DNA of 64,000 nucleotides from Hygrophila difformis (Eukaryota; Streptophyta; Magnoliopsida; Lamiales; Acanthaceae): NCBI GenBank assembly GCA_030278955.1, contig JAOANR010000005.1:35157105-35221104 (forward strand), given 5' to 3'. The position numbers and the translations under genes were made by a program. Shown here in pieces: positions 29,182 through 42,634 of the stretch. Within the stretch, counting starts at the first letter, position 1; every line of letters starts with the position of its first letter. The notes beneath the pieces are model-generated. The model was not told the origin of the DNA, searched no databases, and saw only the letters and a program-made list of their open reading frames with translations.

Positions 29182-30576
29182 TGTAACACCCCGATTTAAT
29201 TAACACATGATTAATTTAATTAATTATGCTTAATTAATAAAGGATTTATTATATGGATATTTTGTAGACATGATCTTAATGAAGTGGAAGAATAAGTGGG
29301 TTCAAACCCACAATAGAATAGGAGTCCAAGTGCTCAAATGGGTGCAATGTGATCAAGACAAGTGGTGCAACCCATTAACCCATTTTCGGAACCGACCCAC
29401 ACTTCATGCCCGACCCGGATTGACCCACACTTCATCTAAAAACCCCCAAAGCTGTCAATTACTTCATTTTATCACTCAAACACCTCAAGAGGAGCTCATT
29501 CCCGTTTTTGGAGCCCTAGGTGGGAAAATGGAGTCATTGAGGGAGAATTAGTGCATTGTAGCTCAAGACAAGTTGGGGGTTTGGTTACTAACACTTGGGT
29601 AAGCAATTTCTTCAACTTATTGCTTGGTTTCCATGGTTTTTGTTGAGGTTTTTGGGGCTGTTTTGGGAGGTGACGAAAATTGGGAGTTTTTGCCCTAATC
29701 TTGTAGTTGAGCTTGGAGGAGGCTCGGTTTGCTTGGCTTGGTGTTGTGGAGCTTCAATTAGAGCTTGAATCTCGTTGTGGCAGCCTAGGTAAGTTCCTTG
29801 TTCGATTTTGGTTGGGCATTTTTGGATTTGAGCTAAAAATAAAACTCTTGCATGTGGGTTTTGAGAGTTGAGGATGGTTTGTAGATGTATTGAGGTTTGA
29901 TTCTTAAATTGTAGCTTGCTTTGGTGTTTGGAGAAGCTTGGGAGCTGAGGTTGAAGGCTTTGAGACTCCAAAACATAAGGTAAGAGTAGGATTTAGCTCA
30001 AAGTGGGGGAAAATTGGAAGAAAGGGGTGAAAATCGCGGATTCTGCCCCTGTTTGGTGCTTCAGAGGCGCCGCATTGCCTTTGCGGCGCCCAAAAGTGGC
30101 CTGGAGCGCCACTTCGGCGCCCCGGACCACAGAGCCTTCAGTACAGGCGCCACATTGCCTGTGTGGCGCCTGGAAATGGGTTTAAGCGCCACAATTGGCG
30201 CCACCTGTGCACCCCAAAAACCCACAAACTTGAATCGGCTCTAACTTACTCGTTTCTAATCCGATTTTCGCAAACCATATATGAATCTGACCCTACTCGG
30301 AACAAGGAATTCAAATATGCAATTGGAATTAAGAAATAATGACTCCTTCAAAAATTTATTTATAGGAGTTTATAACCTCGGGGTGTCCCTTGCGTGCCGA
30401 TTCGTTGTTTCTTCCATTTTTCTTTTCCTTCCGTATTTTATCGTTTCTTACTCGTTCTAGGCTTCGAGAAATGTTTTTAAATGGTCTAATCCTGGTTGGT
30501 ACTTGATTCATAACTATTGGTATTGGATTGTGGAATCTACCATGCCTTAGAAATTAAGGAGATTCGAGTGACCTTG
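29182..30576 (+). repeat. 3' LTR of chromovirus A, first part
   Basis: It matches 22350-23742 of the 5' LTR and stops at CCTTG (30572-30576), where element B entered. Together with the second part it totals 2599 bp, one base longer than the 5' LTR. Confidence 0.93.
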
Positions 30577-33146
30577 TGTAACACCCCGGTTTTGGTCACC
30601 CAGGCCGGGATGCTACCGCCACACCTTCCCAAGCAAGACGCGAACCATTTCGAGCTCACTTGAGAAGATGCTAAGGCTAAGTTGTACCATTACTTAAAAA
30701 TAATTTAAAAACCATTCAATAAGTGCCCGAAGGTTTAAATCAGAGTTAAGTCTAACATACATAATTTTAAACAGTGCGGAAGGTAAGGGCCAAACACGGC
30801 CAAACATGAGTTTGGGATTCGTAAAAGAATTTAAAAACAAGTGCGACAAGTCTTCGGAAATTCCCATCCCGTAGTGCCATGACTTACTCTGCGAAAAATG
30901 GAAAACAACAATTTATCAGTACAAACGGTACTGCGTAAGTTAATGCATAGCATAACAAAATTTAAAGTTTTTAGAAGAGTAATAAAAGATAGGAATTTAA
31001 TTTTTAAAATAGAGAGTGAATTAATATACGGGAATTCTAATACTTTACCACATACATCATTACCAATGCTCACACGCTTAATTACCAATGTTCATTTTCA
31101 TCGAGAATAACCATTCTTGGGGAATCAAACCCGCAAGAGCCCAAACACATTATTTTACCATTGTTTGTTTTGATCGAGGACATCCAAATTACCCGCTTGG
31201 GCGCTTATGTCCACAAGCCGTCGGTATCAACGATCCTGGGCCGAAGCCTTTTCAGATCAACCCACCTCTGGGACTCGTACCCACGAGGGATGTGAAAGCA
31301 ATGACCCTATACAGACCGCTCCGGAGCCCTAGACAACCCATACGGATATATCTAGGAGTATAGACTCTTACTAACACGAAACCACAATATCATATGCGCC
31401 GTTTTGGCCACATAAAAAGAGGGGGCGGCCCAACGAGCTCACGCCAAGTGCACTTACCCTCTAAAACATTGGGCATCCCACTCGATCAAAGCTTACAAAG
31501 TTTAAAATTCACATTATTATCATTCCAATATATTCGCCACATATCCAGATTTCATATGTATCCAAAAACGAGTAACAATCGACTCTTAGTTCATCGAATA
31601 TTCAAAATAGCATTTACCGACCAAAAATGACATTATAGCAGTTTCTGAAATCGCCTTTAAAAATGCAGTAAACAATTTTTAAAAATTCTGGAAAAATTAC
31701 AGTGGCTAGGAATCATCAAAATAAGCATTTTTCATAGAAATAGCCATCTCAAAATTCGGACTCTAAACTGGTCATTTTAATCCATTTCAGAAAGCTATTG
31801 AATTACACTTTCTCTTGCTTCAGTAAATTCGACCACAGTGAGTTCAAAAATTCATAACAAATTCATACCTGCTCCAAAAATCATGAAATTTTACAGGAAT
31901 GTTCTAGACACATATTAGAACAAGTTTCATGAAGACATCAAGCACTAAAAACAATCATAGGCGAGAGTGAACCGAACAATAAAACTGACTACATATATAC
32001 ATCAAATCTGTCAACTTGTATGCAGAAAATACCAGATCGAATTTGGGTGATCAAAACATGTCCAAAAATTATAAAAATTTACAGAGATCATATTCAAGGT
32101 GTTAGGAATATTTTTGATTTAGAAAAGTTTTCCCAAAAACGAACGGATCTAGACGAACAAGGATGAACAAAAGAAACTATCCTGAAGAAACCCTAAATCA
32201 CAGATTTGACAAGGAATGGATTTCGAGTTGTATCTCCATGAATACTCAACCAAAAGCTCTAAAATTTGAAAGGCACAACACTAACTTACATTAGAGTTGA
32301 TTGGAATCAATAAATCCTCAAATCAAAGCCTTAAGATTGCCCCAACACTTGCAACACTCTCCAATGAACCTATTTTTGGATGGAGTGCAAATGGGTGGCT
32401 TTGGGGGCTGATTAGTGTATCATTAAATAATGAATGGGATTGGGAATAATTACTAGGCATGTCATGGATTGGGAATAGGTTGGATTGGGAATAATTGCTA
32501 GGCATGTCATGGATTGGGAATAGGTTGGATTGGGAATAATTGCTAGACATGTCATGGATTGGGAATAGGTTGGATTGGGAATAATTGCTAGACATGTCAT
32601 GGATTGAGAATAAGTAATGGGATTGGAAATAATTGCTAGGCATGTCATGGATTGGGAATAAGTAATGGGATTGGAAATAATTGCTAGGCATGTCATGATT
32701 GGGAATAAGTAATGGGATTGGAAATAAGTTGGATTGGGAATAAGTTGGGAAGGATTGCTAGGCATGTGACATTTCAAATGCCATAATTCCTTCAAATGCC
32801 ATAATTCCTTGACAAATTTGGTAGTCTAGATACAATCCTATGCCAATTGAAACTTATCCTATAATTCAAATATTAGAAACGGCAATTGAGAGTCATCCTC
32901 ATTATTGACATATATTAACTTGAAATTTCTAAAATTAAAAGGATTTATAATAATAATAATAACGGAACGGAATTCATTCGGGTAATTTCTCGGGTATTAC
33001 AGTCTACCCTCCTTAGAAATCAACTTCGTCCTCGAAGTTGGGTCGCACTCGGATAATGCATGTAATAATTGACACGCATAAAATATTTGAGGTTTGAAAA
33101 TTAAATTCTTACCTCGGCGCGTGACGACTCTCTGCGGGGTATCACA
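30577..33146 (-). repeat. 3' LTR of chromovirus B
   Basis: The LTR is 2570 bp. On the minus strand it begins TGTGATACCCCG and ends CGGGGTGTTACA. It contains the 45-bp minisatellite at 32430-32768. Open frames on either strand here recur in the other LTR and are not genes. Confidence 0.93.
32430..32768 (-). repeat. 45-bp minisatellite in LTR B
   Basis: About seven copies of a unit alternating ATTGGGAATA-x-TTGCTAGGCATG and TCATGGATTGGGAATA. The period of 45 is divisible by three, so it makes spurious long frames on the minus strand. The other LTR carries the same array at about 40709-41047. Confidence 0.85.
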
Positions 33147-33160
33147 TCCTCCCCCCCTTA
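33147..33160 (-). promoter_or_regulatory. Polypurine tract of chromovirus B
   Basis: On the minus strand TAAGGGGGGGAGGA abuts the 3' LTR. Confidence 0.85.
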
Positions 33161-33187
33161 GGACTACAGTTATGTCCCCATAACTGC

Positions 33188-36100
33188 TCACGAGTCGTGT
33201 TGAAAAAGGTTGGGATACTTCTGCTTCATATCCGATTCCAACTCCCACGTCGCTTCTTCTGTACCATGATTAGACCATAGTACCTTTACCATTCTCACGA
33301 TCTTGTTTCTTGTAACTCTTTCTTTGACGTCAAGTATCTCGATCGGATACTCCTCATACGTCAGGTCATCATCCAGCTCAATCACATCAGTTTGTAAGAC
33401 GTGAGTTGGATCGTGCACATATTTCTTCAGCTGAGAAATATGAAACACGTTGTGCACCCGTGATAATTCCGGTGGAAGAGCCAATCGGTAGGCCAAGGTA
33501 CCTACACGGTCTAAAATCTCGTATGGACCAATGTAACGAGGACTCAGCTTCCCTCGTTTGCCAAATCGCATCACCCCCTTCATGGGTGACACCTTTAGCA
33601 TGACCTTGTCTCCCACTTGGAATTCCAACTCTTGTCGCCTCGTGTCGGCATAGTTCTTTTGGCGATCTTGTGCGGCTTTCATCTTTTGTTGGACAATCTG
33701 GATCTGTTTACTCATATCTTCAATGAGCTGAGGTCCAACAACTACAGAATTTTCATCCTTTGTCCAGCATAGCGGACTGCGACACTTGCGTCCATAGAGA
33801 GCTTCGAACGGTGCCGTGCCAATGCTAGCATGGTAACTGTTGTTATACGAGAATTCAATTAGCGGTAAGTGGTTCTCCCAACTTCCCTTGAATTCAAGTA
33901 CACACGCTCTAAGCATATCCTCAAGCGTTTGAATTGTCCGCTCAGTCTGACCGTCGGTCATCGGATGAAAGGCTGTGCTCATCTTGATTTGGGTTCCCAA
34001 GGCTTCTTGTAATTTTGTCCAAAAATTTGAGACAAATACACTGTCTCGGTCAGAAATAATATCATGTGGCACTCCGTGTCTTCGAACCACATTATCAATA
34101 TACGCCTTGGCTAGTTGATCCATCGACCAATTGTCTTTCATTGGTATAAAGATGGCAGTCTTTGTTAACCGATCAACTATTACCCAAATTTTGTTCATCC
34201 CTCGAGGAGATCTTGGTAAGCCCGAGACAAAGTCCATGGAGATGCTATCCCATTTCCAACTTGGGATCTCCAACGGTTTCACCAATCCCAATGGCTTTTG
34301 CCGTACTGCCTTTACCTTTTGGCAAGTTATACATTTAGCCACAAAATCCGCAACATCTCTCTTCATTCTCGGCCACCAATAGATTTTCTTCAAATCTTTG
34401 TACAGCTTATCACCACCAGGGTGTACTGAATAAGGCGTACTGTGGCCTTCTTCCATCAATTTTTGCTTCAATTCCTCACACTTGTGAGGAACGCACCACC
34501 TCCCTTTAAAGCGAATACTCCCGTCATCGTGGATTGTGAATCCTACCGCTTTTCCCTCGTCCATCTTCTCCTTGATCCTTTTGAGATTCTCATCATCCGG
34601 CTGAGCTGCCAGAATCTCGTCAAATACGGTAGATTCAATCGTCACGGCATTTACCCTTTCTACCACAGTCCCATAATGGACTAGTTCAGTTTCTAACCTT
34701 GCTAAGTCCATATATATTCCTGACTGTAAAATAAGAGTGTTTGTCGTGTGCTTCGCCTTTCGGCTCAATGCGTCTGCCACGACGTTTGCTTTTCCTTCGT
34801 GATAGGCTATATCCAGGTCGTAGTCCTTGATTAACTCAAGCCATCTCCGTTGCCTCATATTTAACTCCTTTTGAGTAAATATGTACTTGAGGCTCTTGTG
34901 GTCCGTGAACATCCGACACGTTCGCCCGTATAAGTAGTGTCGCCAAATCTTGAGAGCGAACACCACCGCGGCTAATTCTAGATCATGCGTCGGATAATTC
35001 TCCTCATGTGGCTTGAGTTGTCGCGATGCGTAGGAAATAACCTTCTGGTTTTGCATAAGTACACACCCGAGTCCTTCTTTTGAAGCGTCACTGTACACTT
35101 CAAAATCTTCCGTTTCTGATGGAAGTGTCAGGACTGGCGCTGTCGTAAGTCTTTTCTTGAGTTCTTGGAAAGACTTTTCGCACTCTGTAGTCCATTCGAA
35201 CTTTAACCCCTTCTTCAGCAGTTGGGTCATTGGCCTTGCAATCTTGGAGAAATCTTTCACGAATCTTCTGTAGTATCCGGCTAGTCCAAGAAAGCTTCTT
35301 ACTTCTGTCTGACTTGTCGGTGCCGGCCAATCAATCACTGCCGATATTTTTGCCGGGTCAACCGACACTCCCTTAGCCGATACTATGTGCCCCAAAAATG
35401 CGACTTCCTTCATCCAAAATTCGCATTTCGATAGTTTTGTGTATAACTGATTTCTCCTCAGAGTTCCGAGTACTTGATGCAAATGTTTCGTATGCTCCTC
35501 ATCGTCCCTTGAGTAAACTAGAATGTCATCGATGAATACGACGACACAAGAATCCAGCAACTCTCGGAAAACACTATTCATGAGATTCATGAATACTGCG
35601 GGAGCGTTTGTGAGACCAAAGGACATTACAGTGAACTCGTAGTGCCCATATCTCGTACGAAACGCTGTCTTCGGTATGTCTTTCTCGGCTATACGCAGTT
35701 GGTGGTATCCCGATCTCAGGTCAATCTTGGAAAATACCGAAGCTCCTCTTAGTTGGTCGAAAAGGTCTTCGATCCTGGGTAGCGGGTATTTATTCTTAAT
35801 CGTTACTTGATTAAGACCTCTGTAGTCTATGCATAGCCGAAGTCCACCGTCCTTCTTCTTAACGAATAGGACTGGCGCTCCCCAAGGTGACGTACTCGGT
35901 CGAATGTAACCCTTTGATAACAACTCTTCTAGTTGTTCCTTTAGCTCTTTCATTTCCGCTGGTGCCATGCGATAAGGTGCCTTGGATACCGGTTCGGTTC
36001 CAGGTACCAGATCAATCGTGAACTCAACCTTTCGCTCAGGTGGCATCCCTGGAATATCTTTTGGGAAAACGTCAGGATATTCATTTATGACTGGGATCTC

Positions 36101-37885
36101 GTTGATCTTGTTTCCCTCATCGTTGAGGTTATGCACATAGCATGCATATAAGTGATAGCCTTTCCGTATGAGATTGTAGAACCTCAAGGCATTCACTACC
36201 TTAGCGTTTTTCTTTCGAGGCTGCATGTAATACACAACCTTCCTCCCTCGACTCTTGGCTAAGGAAATCTTCTGCTTCTGGCACTCAATAACAGCTTTGT
36301 ATTGAGTCAGAAAATCCATGCCTAAGATGACGTCGAAATCCCCAAGATCAAACTCAACTAGATTCGCAAAGAATTCTAAGTTCTTGATTACTATCGGGGT
36401 TCCATCGTATCGTTTCAAACACGATATCACCTTGCCCGATGGTAATTGAATTCCTAAGTTAATGTTCTTAGGCGGTGGAAGATCTAAGGCAGATATAATC
36501 CTTGTAGATATTAAAGAACAGCTCGCGCCTGAATCGAACAAAACTTTAACGGGTACGCTTAAAGCAGTAAACGTACCAGTGATCACTTCTCCCTGAGCGG
36601 CCAAATCCGCTTGGTTGATCACGTTCAAGCGTCCCATTGCTCCCCCCTGATTTCCCTGTTGGTTGTGATTTAGAGGTGGCCTCTGTGCCTGTGGAACCTT
36701 CTGACCTTGATTGGTTTGCTGGTTCGCGCCAGCTGGCCTGTTCCCTTGAGGACGGTTCAGCAGATCCGGCCTCTTCTCGATACGATCCTCTCTCATCCAG
36801 CACTCCTTTTTCATATGGCCTTCTTGGCCACACCGGTAACAATGCCCCGGTCTTGGGCATTCACGCACCAAGTGCGGAATGTCGCACTTCTGGCATCTGG
36901 GTATGAAGGCACCCTGGTTATCCGGCCTCCGGTTTCCTTGACCTCCTCGATTGAATTCTCTGTTATCTGGCCTCTTCTGACCGTCATTTCTCCCTTGGTC
37001 ATTTCCCCTCCTGAAGTGATTTCCAGTGTTATTGTTCCGGTTCTTCTTATCAAAGTTGTTTAGGCCCTTGCTCGACTCCCCATGGTCCTTGCGCTTCAGC
37101 TGTTGTACCCGTGCGATTGCCACTGCACGATCATAAACAGCCTGCAGAGTTGTGTGTTGTCCGCCAACTAAAATCTCTCTGATGCCGAGGTTTAGCCCCA
37201 TCTCAAATTTCTGGGCTTTGTCAGCATCAGTCGGTACCAGCCTTGGAGCGAAACGGACGAGTTCCTTGAACCTCGCATAGTATTCCTGTACCGTCTGAGT
37301 ACCCTGACGAAGGTTGATAAACTCTTCGTACTTAGCAGTCTTCGTGCTAAGGGGGTAAAATCTCTCTCTCATCATCTCCTTGAATTCTTCCCAAAAATAA
37401 ACTTGCTCGCCATCAGCTAGCCCTCCTTGGTGGTTCTGCCACCACTCATCCGCCTCCCCACTTAAGTAGTACGTCGCCACTCTCACTTTCTCATTCTCGG
37501 GACATCTGACGGCGTTCAAAAGCTTGTCAAATGTCCTGATCCAGTCTTCTAGCTTTGCGGGATCCTCCTGTCCCTCGTAATGGGGCGGTTGGTAGGGGTT
37601 TACCATTGCCAGATAGTTAATACGGGCTGCCGGCGGAGGTACCGCCGCTTGGGCCCTATTAACCTCGGCATTGCCCAATGCTATGAGGACTTGCTCTACT
37701 GTCCTCAGCCGTGCGTCCACAACATTGGGTACGGCGCCCGCCTGACCTCCAACGTTGGGTGGGTTTGCACCCACTGGCCCATTTGCCCCGTTCGGGTTCA
37801 GTGGTGCCCCACCTTCGGCGGGTACAATAGGGTTGGCATTGTTAGTGGCAGGGTTTTCCCTTCGCGGTCTTCCCCTTGGCGGCAT
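33188..37885 (-). CDS. gag-pol: Chromovirus B gag-pol polyprotein with chromodomain (1565 aa)
   Basis: The start is the ATG at 37885, which opens the [13 protein letters not shown] N-terminus usual for this group. The frame continues upstream only to a TTG. Gag spans about 60-330 and a CCHC knuckle about 347-360, with another Cys/His patch just before it. Protease DSGA is near 448. RT has FIDDILVYS near 781. RNase H has YSDAS near 929. Integrase has HHCC near 1130-1175, the first Asp near 1216, DRDS near 1277 and the Glu 36 residues later. A C-terminal chromodomain (about 1500-1560) may direct insertion to marked heterochromatin. There are no stops or frameshifts. All steps of retrotransposition are encoded here. 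Confidence 0.95.
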   Translation of the reverse strand: MPPRGRPRRENPATNNANPIVPAEGGAPLNPNGANGPVGANPPNVGGQAGAVPNVVDARLRTVEQVLIALGNAEVNRAQAAVPPPAARINYLAMVNPYQPPHYEGQEDPAKLEDWIRTFDKLLNAVRCPENEKVRVATYYLSGEADEWWQNHQGGLADGEQVYFWEEFKEMMRERFYPLSTKTAKYEEFINLRQGTQTVQEYYARFKELVRFAPRLVPTDADKAQKFEMGLNLGIREILVGGQHTTLQAVYDRAVAIARVQQLKRKDHGESSKGLNNFDKKNRNNNTGNHFRRGNDQGRNDGQKRPDNREFNRGGQGNRRPDNQGAFIPRCQKCDIPHLVRECPRPGHCYRCGQEGHMKKECWMREDRIEKRPDLLNRPQGNRPAGANQQTNQGQKVPQAQRPPLNHNQQGNQGGAMGRLNVINQADLAAQGEVITGTFTALSVPVKVLFDSGASCSLISTRIISALDLPPPKNINLGIQLPSGKVISCLKRYDGTPIVIKNLEFFANLVEFDLGDFDVILGMDFLTQYKAVIECQKQKISLAKSRGRKVVYYMQPRKKNAKVVNALRFYNLIRKGYHLYACYVHNLNDEGNKINEIPVINEYPDVFPKDIPGMPPERKVEFTIDLVPGTEPVSKAPYRMAPAEMKELKEQLEELLSKGYIRPSTSPWGAPVLFVKKKDGGLRLCIDYRGLNQVTIKNKYPLPRIEDLFDQLRGASVFSKIDLRSGYHQLRIAEKDIPKTAFRTRYGHYEFTVMSFGLTNAPAVFMNLMNSVFRELLDSCVVVFIDDILVYSRDDEEHTKHLHQVLGTLRRNQLYTKLSKCEFWMKEVAFLGHIVSAKGVSVDPAKISAVIDWPAPTSQTEVRSFLGLAGYYRRFVKDFSKIARPMTQLLKKGLKFEWTTECEKSFQELKKRLTTAPVLTLPSETEDFEVYSDASKEGLGCVLMQNQKVISYASRQLKPHEENYPTHDLELAAVVFALKIWRHYLYGRTCRMFTDHKSLKYIFTQKELNMRQRRWLELIKDYDLDIAYHEGKANVVADALSRKAKHTTNTLILQSGIYMDLARLETELVHYGTVVERVNAVTIESTVFDEILAAQPDDENLKRIKEKMDEGKAVGFTIHDDGSIRFKGRWCVPHKCEELKQKLMEEGHSTPYSVHPGGDKLYKDLKKIYWWPRMKRDVADFVAKCITCQKVKAVRQKPLGLVKPLEIPSWKWDSISMDFVSGLPRSPRGMNKIWVIVDRLTKTAIFIPMKDNWSMDQLAKAYIDNVVRRHGVPHDIISDRDSVFVSNFWTKLQEALGTQIKMSTAFHPMTDGQTERTIQTLEDMLRACVLEFKGSWENHLPLIEFSYNNSYHASIGTAPFEALYGRKCRSPLCWTKDENSVVVGPQLIEDMSKQIQIVQQKMKAAQDRQKNYADTRRQELEFQVGDKVMLKVSPMKGVMRFGKRGKLSPRYIGPYEILDRVGTLAYRLALPPELSRVHNVFHISQLKKYVHDPTHVLQTDVIELDDDLTYEEYPIEILDVKERVTRNKIVRMVKVLWSNHGTEEATWELESDMKQKYPNLFQHDS

Positions 37886-38120
37886 TCTGTTAGATAAGCA
37901 CGCAAGGGTAAGAATCAAATTCTACGGTAAGTTAGTAGTCAAGTTAGTAAGTTCTAACATCTCAAGTACGCAGAATTCCAAAAGAGACGACGCAACAAAG
38001 GAAAGGGAAAATGCTTCACTAGATCATTTAGGAAAAAAATTATAAAGCAACTACAAAGGAAGGCAAATCAAGATAATATGAAATACGAAAAGCAATAGAT
38101 AATCCAACGATACGATGCGA

Positions 38121-38585
38121 TCAATCTAGTAGATAATCGGGAGAATAGCCGAGGAGTGCCCTGTCATGCTCATACTCGCCATCGGAGTCAAGAGGTATCG
38201 GTGGGTCCACTACCTCTGCCTCTGGTTTCTCCTCATCCACGCCCTCAATATCAATATACATATCCGGGTCCTCCTCCTCTTCCTCTTCAGGTTCCGGTGC
38301 ATTGAGTCGGTTTTGAAGGTCAACAATCTCATGCTCCAAGGTGAACACACGTCCCCTAAGCATGTGGTTGTTGTGTTGCTCCTTATGAAACAGAGTTTCA
38401 AGAGCAGCGATACGGCCCAAATCCTGCTGTCGAGCATTCCTCAAATTCTCCAACTCTTTCTCGATACCTTTTACATAGTCCTTATATGCACTAACCTCAT
38501 CACGGCTATGTCTTAACTCATGCATGATACTAGTCATTGAACATAGCATATCGGTCATCATGTCAAAAAGCTTTGGGTCGGCCAT
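38121..38585 (-). CDS. Extra coiled-coil ORF upstream of gag in chromovirus B (154 aa)
   Basis: The frame lies between the primer site and gag, 235 bases before the gag ATG, on the coding strand. It begins with ATG and has no stop for 154 codons. The first 100 residues are heptad-like with Met and Leu positions (a coiled coil). The rest is very acidic, with runs of Glu and Asp. No domain is recognised. A leader ORF is familiar in Ogre elements but not, as far as I know, as a standard part of Tekay-type chromoviruses. It may be a captured piece, a regulatory ORF or chance, although the composition looks like real protein. Confidence 0.55.
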   Translation of the reverse strand: MADPKLFDMMTDMLCSMTSIMHELRHSRDEVSAYKDYVKGIEKELENLRNARQQDLGRIAALETLFHKEQHNNHMLRGRVFTLEHEIVDLQNRLNAPEPEEEEEEDPDMYIDIEGVDEEKPEAEVVDPPIPLDSDGEYEHDRALLGYSPDYLLD

Positions 38586-38838
38586 CTAAAAATAAATTTT
38601 AACAAATCAATATCTTGCACATTTCAAGCACATATATTAATGCATATGCACCCCCCAAAAATAATAATAACATTTGAGACTTGTCGAATTTTTGAGATTT
38701 ATTTTTTTTTTCCATGGGTTTTTAAAATAAAGTTTTTTTTTTTTTTCCATGGAAATAATATCTAAAATGCTTTAAAAATAATATTGAATAATTTGGGCCT
38801 CTATAGTGGGCCGAAAATAATAGCTTAAAAAAAATTCG
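38586..38838 (-). other. Untranslated leader of chromovirus B
   Basis: A/T-rich leader with long T runs (read as A runs on the element strand) at 38700-38750. No ORF. Confidence 0.6.
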
Positions 38839-38851
38839 GGCTCTGATACCA
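38839..38851 (-). promoter_or_regulatory. Primer-binding site of chromovirus B
   Basis: TGGTATCAGAGCC on the minus strand, three bases from the LTR edge, is complementary to initiator tRNA-Met. Confidence 0.9.
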
Positions 38852-38854
38852 CTT

Positions 38855-41425
38855 TGTAACACCCCGGTTTTGGTCACCCAGGCCGGGATGCTACCGCCAC
38901 ACCTTCCCAAGCAAGACGCGAACCATTTCGAGCTCACTTGAGAAGATGCTAAGGCTAAGTTGTACCAATACTTAAAAATAATTTAAAAACCATTCAATAA
39001 GTGCCCGAAGGTTTAAATCAGAGTTAAGTCTAACATACATAATTTTAAACAGTGCGGAAGGTAAGGGCCAAACACGGCCAAACATGAGTTTGGGATTCGT
39101 AAAAGAATTTAAAAACAAGTGCGACAAGTCTTCGGAAATTCCCATCCCGTAGTGCCATGACTTACTCTGCGAAAAATGGAAAACAACAATTTATCAGTAC
39201 AAACGGTACTGCGTAAGTTAATGCATAGCATAACAAAATTTAAAGTTTTTAGAAGAGTAATAAAAGATAGGAATTTAATTTTTAAAATAGACGAGTGAAT
39301 TAATATACGGGAATTCTAATACTTTACCACATACATCATTACCAATGCTCACACGCTTAATTACCAATGTTCATTTTCATCGAGAATAACCATTCTTGGG
39401 GAATCAAACCCGCAAGAGCCCAAACACATTATTTTACCATTGTTTGTTTTGATCGAGGACATCCAAATTACCCGCTTGGGCGCTTATGTCCACAAGCCGT
39501 CGGTATCAACGATCCTGGGCCGAAGCCTTTTCAGATCAACCCACCTCTGGGACTCGTACCCACGAGGGATGTGAAAGCAGTGACCCTATACAGACCGCTC
39601 CGGAGCCCTAGACAACCCATACGGATATATCTAGGAGTATAGACTCTTACTAACACGAAACCACAATATCATATGCGCCGTTTTGGCCACATAAAAAGAG
39701 GGGGCGGCCCAACGAGCTCACGCCAAGTGCACTTACCCTCTAAAACATTGGGCATCCCACTCGATCAAAGCTTACAAAGTTTAAAATTCACATTATTATC
39801 ATTCCAATATATTCGCCACATATCCAGATTTCATATGTATCCAAAAACGAGTAACAATCGACTCTTAGTTCATCGAATATTCAAAATAGCATTTACCGAC
39901 CAAAAATGACATTATAGCAGTTTCTGAAATCGCCTTTAAAAATGCAGTAAACAATTTTTAAAAATTCTGGAAAAATTACAGTGGCTAGGAATCATCAAAA
40001 TAAGCATTTTTCATAGAAATAGCCATCTCAACATTCGGACTCTAAACTGGTCATTTTAATCCATTTCAGAAAGCTATTGAATTACACTTTCTCTTGCTTC
40101 AGTAAATTCGACCACAGTGAGTTCAAAAATTCATAACAAATTCATACCTGCTCCAAAAATCATGAAATTTTACAGGAATGTTCTAGACACATATTAGAAC
40201 AAGTTTCATGAAGACATCAAGCACTAAAAACAATCATAGGCGAGAGTGAACCGAACAATAAAACTGACTACATATATACATCAAATCTGTCAACTTGTAT
40301 GCAGAAAATACCAGATCGAATTTGGGTGATCAAAACATGTCCAAAAATTATAAAAATTTACAGAGATCATATTCAAGGTGTTAGGAACATTTTTGATTTA
40401 GAAAAGTTTTCCCATAAACGAACGGATCTAGACGAACAAGGATGAACAAAAGAAACTATCCTGAAGAAACCCTAAATCACAGATTTGACAAGGAATGGAT
40501 TTCGAGTTGTATCTCCATGAATACTCAACCAAAAGCTCTAAAATTTGAAAGGCACAACACTAACTTACATTAGAGTTGATTGGAATCAATAAATCCTCAA
40601 ATCAAAGCCTTAAGATTGCCCCAACACTTGCAACACTCTCCAATGAACCTATTTTTGGATGGAGTGCAAATGGGTGGCTTTGGGGGCTGATTAGTGTATC
40701 ATTAAATAATGAATGGGATTGGGAATAATTACTAGGCATGTCATGGATTGGGAATAGGTTGGATTGGGAATAATTGCTAGGCATGTCATGGATTGGGAAT
40801 AGGTTGGATTGGGAATAATTGCTAGACATGTCATGGATTGGGAATAGGTTGGATTGGGAATAATTGCTAGACATGTCATGGATTGAGAATAAGTAATGGG
40901 ATTGGAAATAATTGCTAGGCATGTCATGGATTGGGAATAAGTAATGGGATTGGAAATAATTGCTAGGCATGTCATGATTGGGAATAAGTAATGGGATTGG
41001 AAATAAGTTGGATTGGGAATAAGTTGGGAAGGATTGCTAGGCATGTGACATTTCAAATGCCATAATTCCTTCAAATGCCATAATTCCTTGACAAATTTGG
41101 TAGTCTAGATACAATCCTATGCCAATTGAAACTTATCCTATAATTCAAATATTAGAAACGGCAATTGAGAGTCATCCTCATTATTGACATATATTAACTT
41201 GAAATTTCTAAAATTAAAAGGATTTATAATAATAATAATAACGGAACGGAATTCATTCGGGTAATTTCTCGGGTATTACAGTCTACCCTCCTTAGAAATC
41301 AACTTCGTCCTCGAAGTTGGGTCGCACTCGGATAATGCATGTAATAATTGACACGCATAAAATATTTGAGGTTTGAAAATTAAATTCTTACCTCGGCGCG
41401 TGACGACTCTCTGCGGGGTATCACA
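38855..41425 (-). repeat. 5' LTR of chromovirus B
   Basis: The LTR is 2571 bp and nearly identical to 30577-33146. Differences noticed include an extra C near 39292 and single substitutions near 38968, 39580, 40032, 40388 and 40415. Confidence 0.93.
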
Positions 41426-42634
41426 CCTTGTACTTAACTCTTGTAACAGAGTTGCGAGCCAATATGTGGGGTTTGCCTAACCCGGAATCTAAATTCTAGT
41501 CTTGGGACTTGGAAATTATCTTAGTATGCTTTCGAGTCATGAGATTGGGCATGCGTTTGACATTATTATGATTGGTGACTTTATGCTTTCGAGGATACAA
41601 ATCTCATGTTTATGCTTTCGAGTTGTTAAACTGGGCATACATGAATATTTGATTATCTTGGGCATATATATATTGTGTTGATTATGTGTTATGCTTTCGA
41701 GAACCTAGTTCTGGGCATGTAAGCTTTCGAGAGCGAGATGCTCTGGGCTCTACCCGCTGTCTGTGGTTCGATCCTTGGGGATGCCACTCCGTAAGTCCAC
41801 TTACCCCTTTATGCATGTAGTGTCCGCGGCGGGGGCACTGTAGGCATCTCTTTCGACCATTAAGGAGAGGTGGATCCTTAATGGGAAAGAATGCCGGCCA
41901 TGGTATTAGGATGCGCGCTAGACATACTTATATGCTGCATTTAGGGTAGATAGACACTTTAGGTCATAACATTTCATCTCATCATCCATCATTCATATTA
42001 TTATCTGTTTTGCAGTGTATGACGTGGTTGAAGCACCGGTATGGGACGGTGTGATGTTTTAATTATGTATTTAATTATGCAATTATATAAACTGTTAATA
42101 ACCCCTCTAAAAGCTTATTCCCTGTTTCCCAGCTTTTCCTACTCTTGCTCAGTACTTTATGTACTGACACCTTGCTTTTTGTCTGTTTTATAGATACTCC
42201 CGGAGGACGCAGAGCATGATCATGGTGATGGGTTTGGGTTGAGTGATCTACTAGGGTTGCATTCCTCTGTATGGACTGATGTTGTCTGGAGACTATGTTT
42301 CTAGTTGTGACTTGTCTGTTATTTCCGAATATTTCATGATGTAGACCTGGTCTGTGAACCGTTTTTCTGTTATTCCTGTTATACACTTGGTATTTGGACA
42401 GGTTAACGTGAGTACCGAGGTGAGATACTGTATGTGGCTTGTAGCCGAGACTTGATGATTATGTGATAGACATGTTTATGTTGCTTACTCTGTTACTCCA
42501 TTGTTATTTTCTATTGGATTTTCTGATTACCAGGCTTCGTGTTATTGAACTTAAATTGATTGGCCAACAGTTTAAGTGAGGTAACACGGCAGTGACGTCA
42601 GCAAAAATTGGTTTAAAATTTTTGGGGCGTTACA
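41426..42634 (+). repeat. 3' LTR of chromovirus A, second part
   Basis: It begins with the duplicated CCTTG and continues the LTR sequence of 23743-24947 to the TTACA end, followed by TSD AAGTA. It carries an extra base near 41684 relative to the 5' LTR. Confidence 0.93.

Larger units (their letters stand above)
30577..41425 (-). mobile_element. Chromovirus B (Tekay/Del-like Ty3/Gypsy), structurally complete
   Basis: LTRs are at 30577-33146 and 38855-41425, with TSD CCTTG (30572-30576 and 41426-41430). Inside, on the minus strand, lie the primer site, a short extra ORF, an uninterrupted gag-pol with chromodomain, and a polypurine tract. I count about six differences between the LTRs (one an indel), roughly 0.2%. 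With an assumed rate near 1.3e-8 per site per year this means an insertion on the order of 0.1 million years ago. By structure it could be autonomous. Confidence 0.95.
22350..42634 (+). mobile_element. Chromovirus A (Tekay/Del-like Ty3/Gypsy), interrupted by element B
   Basis: Two LTRs begin TGTAACACCCCG and end GGGGCGTTACA, flanked by TSD AAGTA (22345-22349 and 42635-42639). The internal part (24948-29181) has a primer site for tRNA-iMet, decayed gag-pol ending in a chromodomain, and a polypurine tract. The LTRs differ at only about 8 positions in 2.6 kb, yet the coding region is ruined. The 3' LTR was later split by element B. Confidence 0.92.

Noticed and set aside
32323..32795. Repetitive 120-residue frames rich in Ser, Pro and Gln, repeated at 40602-41074
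   Set aside because: Product of the 45-bp LTR minisatellite, whose period is a multiple of three.
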